Source: Pseudarthrobacter equi
GTDB lineage: Bacteria > Actinomycetota > Actinomycetes > Actinomycetales > Micrococcaceae
DNA: 64,000 nt
Assembly: GCF_900105535.1 (NCBI RefSeq)
Contig: NZ_LT629779.1
Coordinates: 2,418,001 to 2,482,000, forward strand
Direction: 5' to 3'
In this document: one piece after another, positions 31,394 through 41,701 of the stretch
Layout of the letters: each line of letters begins with the position of its first letter
Numbering within the stretch: position 1 is the first letter of the stretch
Notes under the pieces: generated by a model
The model's input: only the letters and a program-made list of their open reading frames with translations
Databases searched by the model: none
Told to the model about the DNA's origin: nothing
Made by a program: the position numbers and the translations under genes

Positions 31394-31424
31394 GCACACT
31401 TTACAAGACCATTTTGGAGAACAC

Positions 31425-32240
31425 GTGACAACGTCTACGAACGGCGCCTTCGACCGTAAGCCCTTCATCGCCGGCAACTGGAAGATGAACATGGACCACG
31501 TGCAGGGCATCACCCTCCTGCAGAAGCTGGCCTGGACACTCTCGGACGCCAAGCACGACTACAGCCGCGTCGAGGTTGCAGTATTCCCGCCCTTCACGGA
31601 CCTCCGCGGTGTCCAGACCCTGGTCCAGGGCGACGACCTGGATGTGGCCTACGGCGGCCAGGACCTCTCCCAGTTCGACTCCGGCGCTTACACCGGTGAC
31701 ATCTCCGGGCAGTTCCTGAGCAAGCTGGGCTGCAAGTACGTGCTGGTGGGCCACAGCGAACGCCGTACCATCCACAACGAGTCGGACGACGTCCTGAACG
31801 CCAAGACCAAGGCCGCCTTCAAGCACGGCGTCACCCCTGTCCTCTGCGTCGGTGAGGGCTTGGAGATCCGCCAGGCCGGCACGCACGTCAACCACACCCT
31901 GGACCAGCTTCGCGCCGGCGTGGCAGGCCTGACCGACGAGCAGGCGGCAGAGCTCGTGGTTGCCTACGAACCCGTATGGGCCATCGGAACGGGCGAGGTT
32001 GCCGGACCGGAGGACGCGCAGGAGATGTGCGCCGCCATCCGGGCCGAGCTGGAGAAACTGTTCGGCGCGGACGTTGCTGCCAAGACCCGGCTGCTCTACG
32101 GCGGCTCGGTCAAGGCCAACAACGCGGCAGCCATCCTGAAGGAGCGCGACGTTGACGGCGTGCTTGTGGGTGGCGCCAGCCTGGACCCGGCTGAGTTTGC
32201 TAATATTGTCAGGTTCGAGAGTCACCTGGTGACGGACTAG
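31425..32240 (+). CDS. tpiA: Triosephosphate isomerase
   Basis: The 271-residue TIM-barrel enzyme interconverts dihydroxyacetone phosphate and glyceraldehyde 3-phosphate. Lys in GNWKMN, His in GHSERR and catalytic Glu in [11 protein letters not shown] are visible, followed by [10 protein letters not shown] for phosphate binding. The GTG at 31425 is chosen because GGAGA (31416-31420) lies 4 nt upstream; the more upstream ATG would lie in the hairpin spacer. Confidence 0.98.
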   Translation: MTTSTNGAFDRKPFIAGNWKMNMDHVQGITLLQKLAWTLSDAKHDYSRVEVAVFPPFTDLRGVQTLVQGDDLDVAYGGQDLSQFDSGAYTGDISGQFLSKLGCKYVLVGHSERRTIHNESDDVLNAKTKAAFKHGVTPVLCVGEGLEIRQAGTHVNHTLDQLRAGVAGLTDEQAAELVVAYEPVWAIGTGEVAGPEDAQEMCAAIRAELEKLFGADVAAKTRLLYGGSVKANNAAAILKERDVDGVLVGGASLDPAEFANIVRFESHLVTD

Positions 32241-32290
32241 TCCGTCCCGGCGCACGCACTCCCGCCCCACTAACTTCCTGAAAGGCCGTC

Positions 32291-32548
32291 GTGGACGTTC
32301 TTCATGTCATCCTGCAGATCCTCCTGGGCATCACCAGCCTCCTGCTGACGCTGCTCATCCTCCTTCACAAAGGACGTGGCGGCGGGCTGTCGGATATGTT
32401 CGGCGGCGGCATGAGCTCAGGACTCAGCTCATCCGGTGTGGCTGAGCGCAACCTCAACAGGTTCACCATCATCCTCGGCGTGACCTGGGGAATCGTCATC
32501 ATCGCCCTGGGCCTGATCATGCGGTTCAGCGGCGCCGGGGACTCCTGA
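32291..32548 (+). CDS. secG: Preprotein translocase subunit SecG
   Basis: An 85-residue protein with two membrane segments (about 4-24 and 55-76) separated by a glycine-rich loop with GRGGGLSDMFGGG, the family signature. SecG assists SecYE during protein export. The gap-pgk-tpiA-secG order is standard in actinobacteria. A GTG start is used and a terminator follows. Confidence 0.95.
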   Translation: MDVLHVILQILLGITSLLLTLLILLHKGRGGGLSDMFGGGMSSGLSSSGVAERNLNRFTIILGVTWGIVIIALGLIMRFSGAGDS

Positions 32549-32607
32549 CCCCTAACTTCAAACACTGGCATGCCGCTGGGCCCTCCCGCCCCGCGCGCCT
32601 GCGAACT

Positions 32608-32648
32608 AAACTGTGGCTGTCGGCTTCCGACAGCCACAGTTTTGTTTT
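32608..32648 (+). terminator. Rho-independent terminator after secG
   Basis: AAACTGTGGCTGTCGG and its complement form a perfect stem with a CTT loop, followed by TTTGTTTT. It closes the glycolytic transcription unit. Confidence 0.92.
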
Positions 32649-32685
32649 AACCGGCAGAACCAGTCATCCCGAGGCAGGAGTTCCA

Positions 32686-33081
32686 ATGGTCCATCCAGTG
32701 TCAGGTTTCCGCGGTACGCGGGCTGGGGTGACAGCGGGGACGGGCTCAAGCCTCCAAGGCGGCGCCGACCACGGCAGCCCGCTGCCCAGGATCCGGGTTT
32801 CGTACTGGTGTGCAAAGGGGCACGTCACGGAGCCTGTTTTCCTGCAGCTCCCTGACGTCCAGATCCCGGCCGTCTGGGACTGCCGGCGCTGCGGAGCGCT
32901 GGCATCCAGGGACGGTTCCGAGGCCGCCGGCACGGAGGCCCTCGACGACGGCTACAAAACGCACCTCGAGTACGTTAAAGAGCGGCGCTCCGACCAGGAC
33001 GCCGAAGACGTGCTGGCCGGAGCGCTGGAACGGTTACGCGCCCGCGGCGTCCTTCCGGACGAGCTGCTGCGGGACCCGTGA
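32686..33081 (+). CDS. rbpA: RNA polymerase-binding protein RbpA
   Basis: A 131-residue protein. RbpA binds the principal sigma factor and RNA polymerase of actinobacteria and stabilises open promoter complexes. The core has a putative zinc site of C42-X3-H46 and C66-X2-C69, the beta-barrel region VTEPVFLQLPDVQIPAVW, and the C-terminal sigma-interaction region THLEYVKERRSDQDAEDVLAGALERLR. The N-terminus (FRGTRAG) fits the basic linker of the family. The CAGGAG before the ATG supports the start. The 3' end overlaps pgl by 48 bp on the opposite strand. Confidence 0.88.
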   Translation: MVHPVSGFRGTRAGVTAGTGSSLQGGADHGSPLPRIRVSYWCAKGHVTEPVFLQLPDVQIPAVWDCRRCGALASRDGSEAAGTEALDDGYKTHLEYVKERRSDQDAEDVLAGALERLRARGVLPDELLRDP

Positions 33082-33852
33082 GGCCGCATTCTCGTCGATG
33101 AGCCACAAGGTCCGGGACGTTCCCCGCGGCCCCGCCGCGGGGACCTGGACCGGGGTGGCCCCTGCGAGGGCCAGGCCAACGGCACCGGCCTTATCCTCGC
33201 CGGCCACCACCATCCAGACCTCAGCGGCAGTGTTGATAGCCGGCAGCGTCAGCGAAATCCTCTGCGGCGGCGGCTTTGGGGAATTGCGCACCCCCACCAC
33301 CGTGCGTTCCTTCTCGCGGATGCCGGCCTGTTCGGGGAAGAGCGACGCAACGTGCGCGTCGGGACCCACACCCAGCAGGACGACATCAAGCCGGGGAAGG
33401 ACCCCGGGCTCTTCCGGACGGTCGTCGGACATGTCGGCGGCATGTTCGGCGGCTGCCGCTTCACGGAGCCGACGCGCATAATCATCAGCCGCCTCTTCAG
33501 GCGTTTCGAAGTCGTCCGAGGAACCGGGTTCGTGGATGCGCTCCGGATCCACGGGAATGTGCTTCAGCAGGGCGTCGTGCGCCTGCCTGGTGTTCCGGTC
33601 GCCGTCGGCAGATCCCACGAACCGCTCGTCGCCCCACCAGAAATTCACCTTTGACCAGTCGACGGCCGGAGCCGCCGGAGAGTCTGCAACAGCCTTCAGC
33701 GTGCCGATGCCCACCGTGCCGCCGGTCAGGACAACGGTGGCCTCACCGTGTTTGTCCTGGACATCGACGAGCTTGGTGATCAGGCGTGCCGCGATGGCAG
33801 CCATCAGCACGGACGAATCGGGATGAATGCTTACTCTTGGGTCAACGCTCAC
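33034..33852 (-). CDS. pgl: 6-phosphogluconolactonase
   Basis: A 272-residue DevB-type enzyme that hydrolyses 6-phosphogluconolactone in the oxidative pentose-phosphate pathway. The motifs VLTGGTVG, FWWGDERFV and LLGVGPDAHVASLFP are present. It is the last gene of the tkt-tal-pgi-zwf-opcA-pgl operon and overlaps opcA by 11 bp. Its 3' end overlaps rbpA by 48 bp in antisense. The C-terminus is about 20 residues longer than in many homologues and is the part that overlaps. Confidence 0.95.
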   Translation of the reverse strand: MSVDPRVSIHPDSSVLMAAIAARLITKLVDVQDKHGEATVVLTGGTVGIGTLKAVADSPAAPAVDWSKVNFWWGDERFVGSADGDRNTRQAHDALLKHIPVDPERIHEPGSSDDFETPEEAADDYARRLREAAAAEHAADMSDDRPEEPGVLPRLDVVLLGVGPDAHVASLFPEQAGIREKERTVVGVRNSPKPPPQRISLTLPAINTAAEVWMVVAGEDKAGAVGLALAGATPVQVPAAGPRGTSRTLWLIDENAASRVPQQLVRKDAAGA

Positions 33853-34783
33853 TGGGCCGGACGCTCCTTAGGTTTGTACGTGGCAGTCCAATAGTAATCA
33901 CTTCGCCGAACACCTCATCCGGGTCGAGCCGGCGCAGTTCTTCGGCGAGGCAGTCACGGAGGCTGCGGCGCGGGAGGGAGATCCGCTGGGCAGGCTGACC
34001 GGGCTGGGTGAGTTCCGCCACCGAGAGCCCGGGTCGGAACAGCTGGACGTCACCGCCGGGCCGGGTGAGCCGGACCCGGCGGATGCCGGTTCCTGCCGGA
34101 TCCGCCACGATGGTGACGGGGGCGTCCAGGGTGAGGGTCAGCCAGGCAGCCAGCAGGATGGTGCTGGGCGAGTCCGAGGCACCTTCCACAGCCACAGCCG
34201 TGACGGGGGAGGAATCCGCTTCGTCAAGAGCCGCAGCGAGCTGGATGCGCCAGTTGGTCAGCCTCGTCCAGGCGAGGTCGGTGTCACCGGCTTTGTAGGT
34301 GCCATGGATCCGTTCGAGGGCCGCCTGGGGATCGGGTTCGTTCGCGGAGTCCGTGATCCGTCGGTGCGCGATCGCGCCGATGGAGGTTTCGCAGGCATTC
34401 TCCGGAGCACCGTGCGGCCACCAGGCCACAATCGGCGCGTCCGGGAGCAGCAGCGCCGCGACGAGCGACTCGCTTTCGTGGGCGAGCTGGCCGTAGCCGC
34501 GCAGCACGATCACCTCCGAGGCGCCGGCGTCGCCGCCAACCCGGATCTGGGCGTCCAACCGGTCACCAGCGTCCTTTCCGGCGTCGGCGAGGACAATGAT
34601 CCGGCAGGGGTGTTCCCGGCTGGCGTCGTTTGCAGCCTCAATAGCTTCCTCTTCGAGGCCGGACTTCGTCACTACCACGAGGGTCAGGACCCGGCCCAGG
34701 GCGATAACGCCGCCCTGTTCCCGCAGGGCCATGAGTTTCTTGGACACCTTCGAGGTGGTGGTGTCCGGCAAATCGACAATCAT
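33842..34783 (-). CDS. opcA: Glucose-6-phosphate dehydrogenase assembly protein OpcA
   Basis: A 313-residue OpcA protein found in actinobacteria and cyanobacteria, where it activates or assembles glucose-6-phosphate dehydrogenase. MIVDLPDTTTSKVSKKL is the characteristic N-terminus, and the PIVAWWPHGAPENAC segment is typical. It overlaps zwf by ATGA and pgl by 11 bp, so it is translated with its partner enzymes. Confidence 0.95.
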   Translation of the reverse strand: MIVDLPDTTTSKVSKKLMALREQGGVIALGRVLTLVVVTKSGLEEEAIEAANDASREHPCRIIVLADAGKDAGDRLDAQIRVGGDAGASEVIVLRGYGQLAHESESLVAALLLPDAPIVAWWPHGAPENACETSIGAIAHRRITDSANEPDPQAALERIHGTYKAGDTDLAWTRLTNWRIQLAAALDEADSSPVTAVAVEGASDSPSTILLAAWLTLTLDAPVTIVADPAGTGIRRVRLTRPGGDVQLFRPGLSVAELTQPGQPAQRISLPRRSLRDCLAEELRRLDPDEVFGEVITIGLPRTNLRSVRPSER

Positions 34784-36351
34784 GGCCTTCTCCAGGTTCG
34801 TCCGTCACGGGCCAGCAGCTCATCAGCCGAGGCAGGGCCCCAGGAACCCGGGGCGTAGGGTTCGGGCTGTTCGTCCAGCTGCGCCCAGTATTCCTCGAAC
34901 GGGTCAAGGATCTTCCAGGACAGTTCCACTTCCTCATGCCGGGGGAACAGCGGCGGTTCACCCAGGAGCACGTCCAGGATCAGGCGCTCGTACGCCTCGG
35001 GCGAGGACTCGGTAAACGAGTGGCCGTAGCCGAAGTCCATCGTCACATCCCGGACTTCCATCTGGGTGCCCGGGACCTTCGAACCGAACCGGATGGTGAC
35101 GCCCTCATCAGGCTGGACGCGGATGACCACCGCGTTCTGCCCGAAGTCGTCCTCACCGTGGTCACGGAACAGCAGGTTGGGGGCGCGCTTGAAGACCACG
35201 GCAATCTCCGTGACCCTCCTGCCCAGGCGTTTGCCGGCACGCAGGTAGAACGGGACTCCTGACCAGCGGCGCGTGTGGATGTCCACCCGCACCGCGGCGT
35301 AGGTCTCCGTGGTGGAGTCCGCGGGGATCCCCTCTTCCTCCAGGTAGCCCTGGACCTGCTCGCCGCCCTGCCAGCCGCCGGAGAACTGCCCCCGCGCAGA
35401 ATGCGTGGACAGGTCCTCCGGGAGCTTGACCGCTGCCAGGACCTTTTCCTTCTCCGCGCGCAGGTCATCGGCGTTGAAGGAAATGGGCTCCTCCATCGCG
35501 GTCAGCGCCAGCAGCTGGAGCAGGTGGTTCTGGATGACGTCGCGGGCTGCACCCACGCCGTCGTAGTACCCGGCACGGCCACCGGTACCAATGTCCTCCG
35601 CCATGGTGATCTGAACGTGGTCCACATAGTTCGCGTTCCACAGCGGCTCGAACAGCTGGTTGGCGAAACGCAGCGCCAGGATGTTCTGGACCGTTTCCTT
35701 ACCCAGGTAATGGTCGATCCGGAACACCGCATCCGGCGGGAAAACCGATTCGACAATGTCGTTCAGCTGCCGCGCGGACTGGAGGTCGTGGCCGAACGGC
35801 TTCTCGATGACCACGCGCCGCCACTTGTCGCCGTCGGCCTGTGCCAACCCATGCTTGGACAGCTGCCGGCAGACCTGTTCAAAGGCCTTCGGCGGGATCG
35901 ACAGATAGAACGCGTGGTTCCCGCGGGTGCCGCGGACATCATCGAGTTCCTTGATGGTCTCGCCGAGCCGCTCAAACGCAGCGTCGTCGTCGAATTCACC
36001 CTGGACGAACCGGATGCCCTCGGAGAGCTGGTTCCAGACCGCCTCATCGAACGGGGTCCGTGCGTGGGCCTGGACGGAGGCCTTCACCTCAGCGGCAAAG
36101 TCTTCCTTGTCCCACTCACGGCGGGCGAACCCGACCAGCGCGAAACTCGGCGGCAGCAGCCCCCGGTTGGCGAGGTCGTACACAGCCGGCATCAGCTTCT
36201 TCCGGGCGAGGTCGCCGGTAACCCCGAAGAGCACCAGCGACGACGGACCGGCAATCCGGTTCAACCGGCGGTCACGCGGATCCCGCAGGGGATTCCGGCC
36301 GGACTTTCCGGAACGTGTTCCGGAAGTCCTGCCGTATTCAGTTTCTGGCAT
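34780..36351 (-). CDS. zwf: Glucose-6-phosphate 1-dehydrogenase
   Basis: The 523-residue enzyme oxidises glucose 6-phosphate to the lactone with NADP or NAD reduction. The nucleotide motif VLFGVTGDLARKK is near residue 41 and the substrate motif RIDHYLGKETVQN is near 216. A 30-residue basic N-terminal extension precedes the core. It sits 14 bp after pgi and overlaps opcA by 4 bp. Confidence 0.98.
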   Translation of the reverse strand: MPETEYGRTSGTRSGKSGRNPLRDPRDRRLNRIAGPSSLVLFGVTGDLARKKLMPAVYDLANRGLLPPSFALVGFARREWDKEDFAAEVKASVQAHARTPFDEAVWNQLSEGIRFVQGEFDDDAAFERLGETIKELDDVRGTRGNHAFYLSIPPKAFEQVCRQLSKHGLAQADGDKWRRVVIEKPFGHDLQSARQLNDIVESVFPPDAVFRIDHYLGKETVQNILALRFANQLFEPLWNANYVDHVQITMAEDIGTGGRAGYYDGVGAARDVIQNHLLQLLALTAMEEPISFNADDLRAEKEKVLAAVKLPEDLSTHSARGQFSGGWQGGEQVQGYLEEEGIPADSTTETYAAVRVDIHTRRWSGVPFYLRAGKRLGRRVTEIAVVFKRAPNLLFRDHGEDDFGQNAVVIRVQPDEGVTIRFGSKVPGTQMEVRDVTMDFGYGHSFTESSPEAYERLILDVLLGEPPLFPRHEEVELSWKILDPFEEYWAQLDEQPEPYAPGSWGPASADELLARDGRTWRRP

Positions 36352-36365
36352 GTTGCTTGTGCGCC

Positions 36366-37997
36366 TTAGCTTTCGGTAGCGGATGCCCGGGCAGACAGTG
36401 CAGAAACGATGTCCTGCAGCTGTGCCACGCCGGCGGCTCGGTTGGTCAGGTGCAGCCGGAGCACGGGGCGGCCGTGCTCCTCGAGGACCTGGGCATCACC
36501 GGCGGCCTGGGCGGAAATCAGTTCGCCGAAGGTGAAGGGACGCTCGGGGATGGCGAGGTCCTCTGTGGACTCGGCCGTCACCTGGAGGAACACGCCGATG
36601 GCGGGGCCGCCCTTGTGGAACTGCCCGGTCGAGTGCAGGAACCGGGGACCCCACCCAAACGTCACGGGGCGTCCCGTCACCGCCGCGAACTCGTCGCGGA
36701 CGCCTTCAAGCTGCGCGAACGCCAGCCGGTCGAAGTAGGCCTGGACGCTGAGGTAGCTGTCCGGCTGGAGGGTGTCCAGCAGTGCGCTGACAGCTTCTGC
36801 GGCCGTTGATGCGCCGCCAAGCCATTCCCCGCCGCGGACTTCGATGGAACCATCGACGAACGCTGCGGGAGTGGGTTCGGGCTGCGCGTCCAGCAGGCCG
36901 CGGGCCGCAACCTTGGCGGCTTCCACGTCAGGCTGGTCGAACGGATTGATGCCCAGGAGCCTGCCTGCCACTGCGGTGGCGAACTCCCAGACCATCATCT
37001 GGGCGGCGAGGCCGCCGGCGATGGCAACTTCGTTTTCACCAAGTTCGACGTCGGCATCCGCGGCCACGAGGCGGACCACGAGGACATCCTTCGCGCCGGA
37101 GTTGACCTCGGGGGAGTCGGGACCTGCCACAACGGGCAGCACTCCGGTGCCGAGCTTGCCGGTGGATTCGGCGATGAGCTGCTCAGCCCAGTCGGCGAAG
37201 CCCACGATGCCGGACCCGTCTTCGGCGATGACGATCTTGTTGCGCAGCGGGCTGGTACCGCCCAGTGCGGTGCCGAGGGCCAGACCGATGTTCTCGGGGG
37301 CGTCGTCGTTCAGGACCTCTGCAGCTTCGTCAGCCTCGTCCAGGAACGCCTGGATGTCCACGCCGGCCAGGCCGGAAGGCACCAGGCCAAACGCGGTCAG
37401 TGCAGAGAAGCGGCCGCCAACGTTGGGGTCGGCGTTGAATACGGCGCGGTAGCCGGCTTCACGGGAGGCCTTGTCCAGGGGCGAACCGGGATCGGTGACG
37501 ATGATGATCCGGCTGTTGGCGTCGATGCCGGCGTCGTTGAACGCCTTCTCGAAGACGCGCCGCTGGGAGTCGGTTTCAACGGTGGAACCCGACTTGGAGG
37601 AGACCACGATGGCGGTCTCGGCCAGACGGTCCGCCAGGGCAGCACGGACCTGGTCAGGGTCTGTGCTGTCCAGCACAGTCAGCTCGACGCCGGCGGTGCC
37701 GGCGATGACCTCGGGGGCCAGCGAGGATCCGCCCATGCCGCACAGGGCAATACGGGTGACTCCCTCGGCCCGGAGGGCGTCGCGCAGTTCCAGGATGTCC
37801 TTCACCAGCGGCTGGGAGACCGTTGCAGCCTCGACCCAGCCGAGGCGGATTGCGGACTCCGGCTCAGCGTCGGGACCCCAGAGGGTATGGTCCTTCGCAA
37901 AGATCCGGCTGGCAATCCTGTCCTCGACGAGGGCGGGAAGGTGCTGTTCGAGTGCCTGCTGCGCGGCACCGGTGGCTTCGTAGCTGAGTGTGCTCAT
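36366..37997 (-). CDS. pgi: Glucose-6-phosphate isomerase
   Basis: A 543-residue isomerase of glucose and fructose 6-phosphates, with the SIS-fold segments CGMGGSSLAPEV and VVSSKSGSTVETDSQ and the C-terminal Lys region. Having pgi inside the pentose-phosphate operon links entry of glucose 6-phosphate to the oxidative branch. It begins 6 bp after the tal stop. Confidence 0.96.
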   Translation of the reverse strand: MSTLSYEATGAAQQALEQHLPALVEDRIASRIFAKDHTLWGPDAEPESAIRLGWVEAATVSQPLVKDILELRDALRAEGVTRIALCGMGGSSLAPEVIAGTAGVELTVLDSTDPDQVRAALADRLAETAIVVSSKSGSTVETDSQRRVFEKAFNDAGIDANSRIIIVTDPGSPLDKASREAGYRAVFNADPNVGGRFSALTAFGLVPSGLAGVDIQAFLDEADEAAEVLNDDAPENIGLALGTALGGTSPLRNKIVIAEDGSGIVGFADWAEQLIAESTGKLGTGVLPVVAGPDSPEVNSGAKDVLVVRLVAADADVELGENEVAIAGGLAAQMMVWEFATAVAGRLLGINPFDQPDVEAAKVAARGLLDAQPEPTPAAFVDGSIEVRGGEWLGGASTAAEAVSALLDTLQPDSYLSVQAYFDRLAFAQLEGVRDEFAAVTGRPVTFGWGPRFLHSTGQFHKGGPAIGVFLQVTAESTEDLAIPERPFTFGELISAQAAGDAQVLEEHGRPVLRLHLTNRAAGVAQLQDIVSALSARASATES

Positions 37998-38003
37998 GGG
38001 TGG

Positions 38004-39119
38004 TTAGGAGGCCTTCCGTGCAGAGGCGAGGGCGCCTTCGACATCGGCCAGCAGTTCCTTCCAGCTGGCCACGAACTTATCGAGGCCCTCGGATTCCAGG
38101 AGGGCAACGACTTCGTTGTAGGAGACGCCGAGCTTTTCGAGCGCATCCAGGGTGGCGTTGGCGTCGGCGTAGGTGCCGGAAACGGTGTCACCCGTGACCA
38201 CGCCGTGATCGAAGGTGGCGTCCAGGGTCTTTTCCGGCATGGTGTTCACGACGCCGGGAGCAACCAGTTCGGTCACGTAGAGGGTGTCCGGGTAGGCCGG
38301 GTCCTTCACGCCGGTGGAGGCCCACAGCGGACGCTGGGGGAGCGCGCCGGCTTCGGCGAGGAGCGCCCAGCGTTCGGTGGCGAAGAGTTCCTCGTACACC
38401 TGGTAGGCGAGGCGGGCGTTGGCCAGGCCGGCCTTGCCCTTGAGGGCCTTGGCTTCGTCCGTACCGATCTTGTCGAGGCGCTTGTCGATTTCGCTGTCCA
38501 CGCGGGAGACGAAGAAGGATGCCACGGAGTGGATCTTCGAGAGGTCGTGCCCGTTCTCCTTCGCCTGCTCCAGGCCTGCCTGGAAGGCGTTGATGACCGC
38601 GCGGTAGCGCTCGAGGGAGAAGATGAGGGTCACGTTGACGCTGATGCCCTCTGCCAGTGTGGCGGTGATGGCTTCCAGGCCCTCGATCGTGGCCGGGATC
38701 TTGATCAGGACGTTGTCCTTGTTGACCTTCTTGTAAAGGTGCTTGGCCTCGGTGATGGTGCCGTTGGTGTCCCAGGCGAGGCGGGGGTCCACCTCGATGG
38801 AGACGCGGCCGTCAACACCCTTGGTGGCTGCCGCCACGGGGGCGAACAGGTCACAGGCGTCGGCGACGTCGGTGGTGGTGATCTCGAAGATCGTCTCCTC
38901 CACGCTGGCGCCGGCTGCTGCCTTGGCAGCGATGGTGGCGTCGTAGTCCGTGCCGGCGGTGATCGCGGCGTGGAAGATGGACGGGTTGGTGGTTACGCCA
39001 ACCACGTTCTTTTCTTCGATGAGCTTGCGGAGGGTGCCGGTGTCGAGGCGTCCGCGGGACAGGTCATCGAGCCAGATGGAAACTCCGGCTTCGGAGAGCT
39101 GCTGGGTGGGAGTAGTCAT
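38004..39119 (-). CDS. tal: Transaldolase
   Basis: A 371-residue long-form transaldolase. The Schiff-base lysine is in NVLIKIPAT and the VNVTLIFS strand follows. It moves a dihydroxyacetone unit between sugar phosphates. AGGAGA precedes the ATG. It is 25 bp after tkt. Confidence 0.97.
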   Translation of the reverse strand: MTTPTQQLSEAGVSIWLDDLSRGRLDTGTLRKLIEEKNVVGVTTNPSIFHAAITAGTDYDATIAAKAAAGASVEETIFEITTTDVADACDLFAPVAAATKGVDGRVSIEVDPRLAWDTNGTITEAKHLYKKVNKDNVLIKIPATIEGLEAITATLAEGISVNVTLIFSLERYRAVINAFQAGLEQAKENGHDLSKIHSVASFFVSRVDSEIDKRLDKIGTDEAKALKGKAGLANARLAYQVYEELFATERWALLAEAGALPQRPLWASTGVKDPAYPDTLYVTELVAPGVVNTMPEKTLDATFDHGVVTGDTVSGTYADANATLDALEKLGVSYNEVVALLESEGLDKFVASWKELLADVEGALASARKAS

Positions 39120-39144
39120 GGTGGTTATCTCCTGGAAATCGTTG

Positions 39145-41271
39145 TTAGGCGTTCAGGCCTGCGAGGGAATCCTTGGCTGCGGCGGCGACTGCCTCCGCGG
39201 TGATGCCGAACTCCTGGAAAAGGCGCTTGTAGTCGGCTGAAGCGCCGTAGTGCTCGAGGCTGACGGAACGGCCTGCGTCGCCGACGAATTCCTTCCAGCC
39301 GAGTGAGAGGCCGGCCTCGACGGAGACGCGGGCCTTGACCGCGGCGGGCAGCACCGATTCGCGGTAGGCGGCGTCCTGCTTGTTGAACCACTCGACGCAC
39401 GGCATCGAGACGACGCGGGCGGCGACGCTTTCGGCCTGCAGGGCTTCGCGTGCCTGGACGGCCAGCTGGACCTCGGACCCGGTGGCGATCAGGATGACGT
39501 CGGCGGGGACGGTGGCGCCGTCCTTGGCTGCTTCGGCCAGGACGTAACCGCCCTTGGCGACGCCGGACGCGGCACCGAACGTGTCGCCGTCGGCTGCTCC
39601 TTCGCCGCGCTCCCAGGTGGGGATGTTCTGGCGGGTCAGGACGATGCCGGCAGGGTTGCTGTGGTTCTCCAGCATGGTCTTCCAGGCCACGGCAACCTCA
39701 TTGGGATCGCCGGGACGGACTACGTCCAGGCCTACGATGGCGCGCAGCGTGGCGAGCTGCTCCACCGGCTGGTGGGTGGGGCCGTCCTCGCCCAGGCCGA
39801 TGGAGTCGTGCGTCCAGACGTAGAGCGACGGAACGCCCATCAGGGCACCCAGGCGGATGGCGGGACGCTGGTAGTCGCTGAAGATCAGGAACGTGCCGGA
39901 GAACGCACGGGTGTTGCCGTGCAGGCTGATGCCGTTGACAATCGACGCGGCCGCGTGTTCGCGGATGCCGAAGTGCAGCACGCGGCCGTAGGGGTTGCCC
40001 TTCCATGCGTCAGTCTGCTTGGAAGCCGGGACGAACGACGGCGAACCCTCGATGGTGGTGTTGTTCGACTCGGCGAGGTCGGCGGAGCCGCCCCAGAGTT
40101 CGGGCATGACCGGGCCCAGCGCATTCAGGACCTTGCCGGAAGCGGCGCGGGTGGAGACGTCCTTGCCGGCCGGGAAGACCGGAAGAGCGGCGTCGATGTC
40201 CGCGGGAAGTTCGCGGGCCTCGATGCGCTGCAGCAGGGCTGAACCTTCGGGGTTGGCGGCCTGCCAGGCGTTGAAGGACTCTTCCCATTCCTTGCGGGCT
40301 TCCGCGCCACGGTCAACCACGGAGCGGGCGTGGGCCAGGACTTCCTGGTCCACGTCGAAGGACTTGGCGGGGTCGAAGCCCAGGACTTCCTTCAGGGCTG
40401 CAACTTCCTCGGCGCCCAGGGCGGAACCGTGGATCTTGCCCGTGTTCTGCTTCTTGGGAGCCGGGTAGCCGATGATGGTGCGCAGCGAAATGATGGAGGG
40501 CTTGGAGGTCTCGGACTTGGCGGCGCGCAGGGCGGAGTACAGCTCCTGGACGTCTTCCTTGTATTCGCCGGTCTTGGTCCAGTCCACCCGCTGGATGTGC
40601 CAGCCGTAGGCTTCGTAGCGCTTCAGGACATCCTCGGTGAAGGCGATGTCCGTATCGTCCTCGATGGAGATGTGGTTCTCGTCGTAGATGACCACGAGGT
40701 TGCCGAGTTCCTGGTGGCCGGCCAGCGAGGAAGCCTCGGACGTGACGCCCTCCTGCAGGTCGCCGTCGGATGCGATGACCCAGATGGTGTGGTCGAAGGG
40801 GCTGGTGCCCGGTGCGGCATCGGCGTCGAACAGGCCGCGCTGGCGGCGCTGGGAGTACGCGAAGCCAACCGAGGACGCCAGGCCCTGCCCCAGGGGACCG
40901 GTGGTGATCTCCACGCCGGCGGTGTGCTTGTACTCGGGGTGGCCGGGGGTCAGTGAACCCCAGGTCCGCAGGGCTTCCAGGTCCTTGAGTTCCAGGCCGT
41001 AGCCGGAGAGGAACAGCTGGATGTACAGGGTCAGCGAGGTGTGGCCGGGGGACAGGACGAACCGGTCACGGCCCAGCCACTGCGGATCCCGCGGATCGTG
41101 GCGCATGAGCTTCTGGAACAGCAGGTACGCGGCCGGTGCCAGGCTCATCGCCGTACCGGGGTGTCCGTTGCCCACCTTCTCCACAGCATCTGCGGCCAGG
41201 ACGCGGATGGTATCCACGGCACGCTCATCCAGGCTGGTCCAGGACAGTTCTTGCTCTTCCAAATGTGGCAC
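39145..41271 (-). CDS. tkt: Transketolase
   Basis: The thiamine-diphosphate enzyme exchanges two-carbon units. The ThDP motifs [25 protein letters not shown] with the Mg ligands, and the C-terminal-domain motifs are intact. The GTG at 41271 gives 708 residues with the N-terminus expected for actinobacterial transketolases (about 700 residues) and is preferred. An upstream GTG at 41421 would add 50 residues with no family match. It is the first gene of the six-gene pentose-phosphate operon. Confidence 0.95.
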   Translation of the reverse strand: MPHLEEQELSWTSLDERAVDTIRVLAADAVEKVGNGHPGTAMSLAPAAYLLFQKLMRHDPRDPQWLGRDRFVLSPGHTSLTLYIQLFLSGYGLELKDLEALRTWGSLTPGHPEYKHTAGVEITTGPLGQGLASSVGFAYSQRRQRGLFDADAAPGTSPFDHTIWVIASDGDLQEGVTSEASSLAGHQELGNLVVIYDENHISIEDDTDIAFTEDVLKRYEAYGWHIQRVDWTKTGEYKEDVQELYSALRAAKSETSKPSIISLRTIIGYPAPKKQNTGKIHGSALGAEEVAALKEVLGFDPAKSFDVDQEVLAHARSVVDRGAEARKEWEESFNAWQAANPEGSALLQRIEARELPADIDAALPVFPAGKDVSTRAASGKVLNALGPVMPELWGGSADLAESNNTTIEGSPSFVPASKQTDAWKGNPYGRVLHFGIREHAAASIVNGISLHGNTRAFSGTFLIFSDYQRPAIRLGALMGVPSLYVWTHDSIGLGEDGPTHQPVEQLATLRAIVGLDVVRPGDPNEVAVAWKTMLENHSNPAGIVLTRQNIPTWERGEGAADGDTFGAASGVAKGGYVLAEAAKDGATVPADVILIATGSEVQLAVQAREALQAESVAARVVSMPCVEWFNKQDAAYRESVLPAAVKARVSVEAGLSLGWKEFVGDAGRSVSLEHYGASADYKRLFQEFGITAEAVAAAAKDSLAGLNA

Positions 41272-41701
41272 GAAAACCGGGCCCCTCTCTTTGCTGACGG
41301 CGCACGGCACACCCGGTCCGGTTATAGGCACGAAATGGGGCGCCCGTTGCGGTGTGTACCAGTCGCCGTCGAATGTTGGTCTCTCGTCCAGCCGCGAGGC
41401 ATGTGGGAATGCGTTTTCCACCGCATTCCTGCCGCGTGCTGATCTGGTGACAGCTTAGCTCCATTCCAATCTTCGGGAGGCTGAAATCTCACGTTTTGGA
41501 CGCAATTTCCCCTTTTATGAATAAGGCTGAAGTGAGGATGAGTTAATCTGCTCGAATCGGGCTGCGAGCGATCAAGTGCGCATATCAGCCGGGCTTTGGG
41601 CGGGTGGCGGCGCGGTATGATATTCGGAGGCCAATGCCGGGCGCCGGACCTTTTCAACCGCCCGCAGCTGCAATGCCAGATACAACTGCCACACAGAACG
41701 G
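41272..41701. other. Divergent spacer between tkt and ctaB
   Basis: No gene is supported in this 430-bp stretch apart from the possible 5' extension of tkt to 41421. On the minus strand TAAGCT (41452-41457) is a -10 candidate for tkt and would give a leader of about 174 nt to the GTG at 41271. On the plus strand TATGAT (41616-41621) is a -10 candidate for ctaB, with a leader of about 75 nt. No clear -35 boxes or repeats were seen. Confidence 0.4.
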
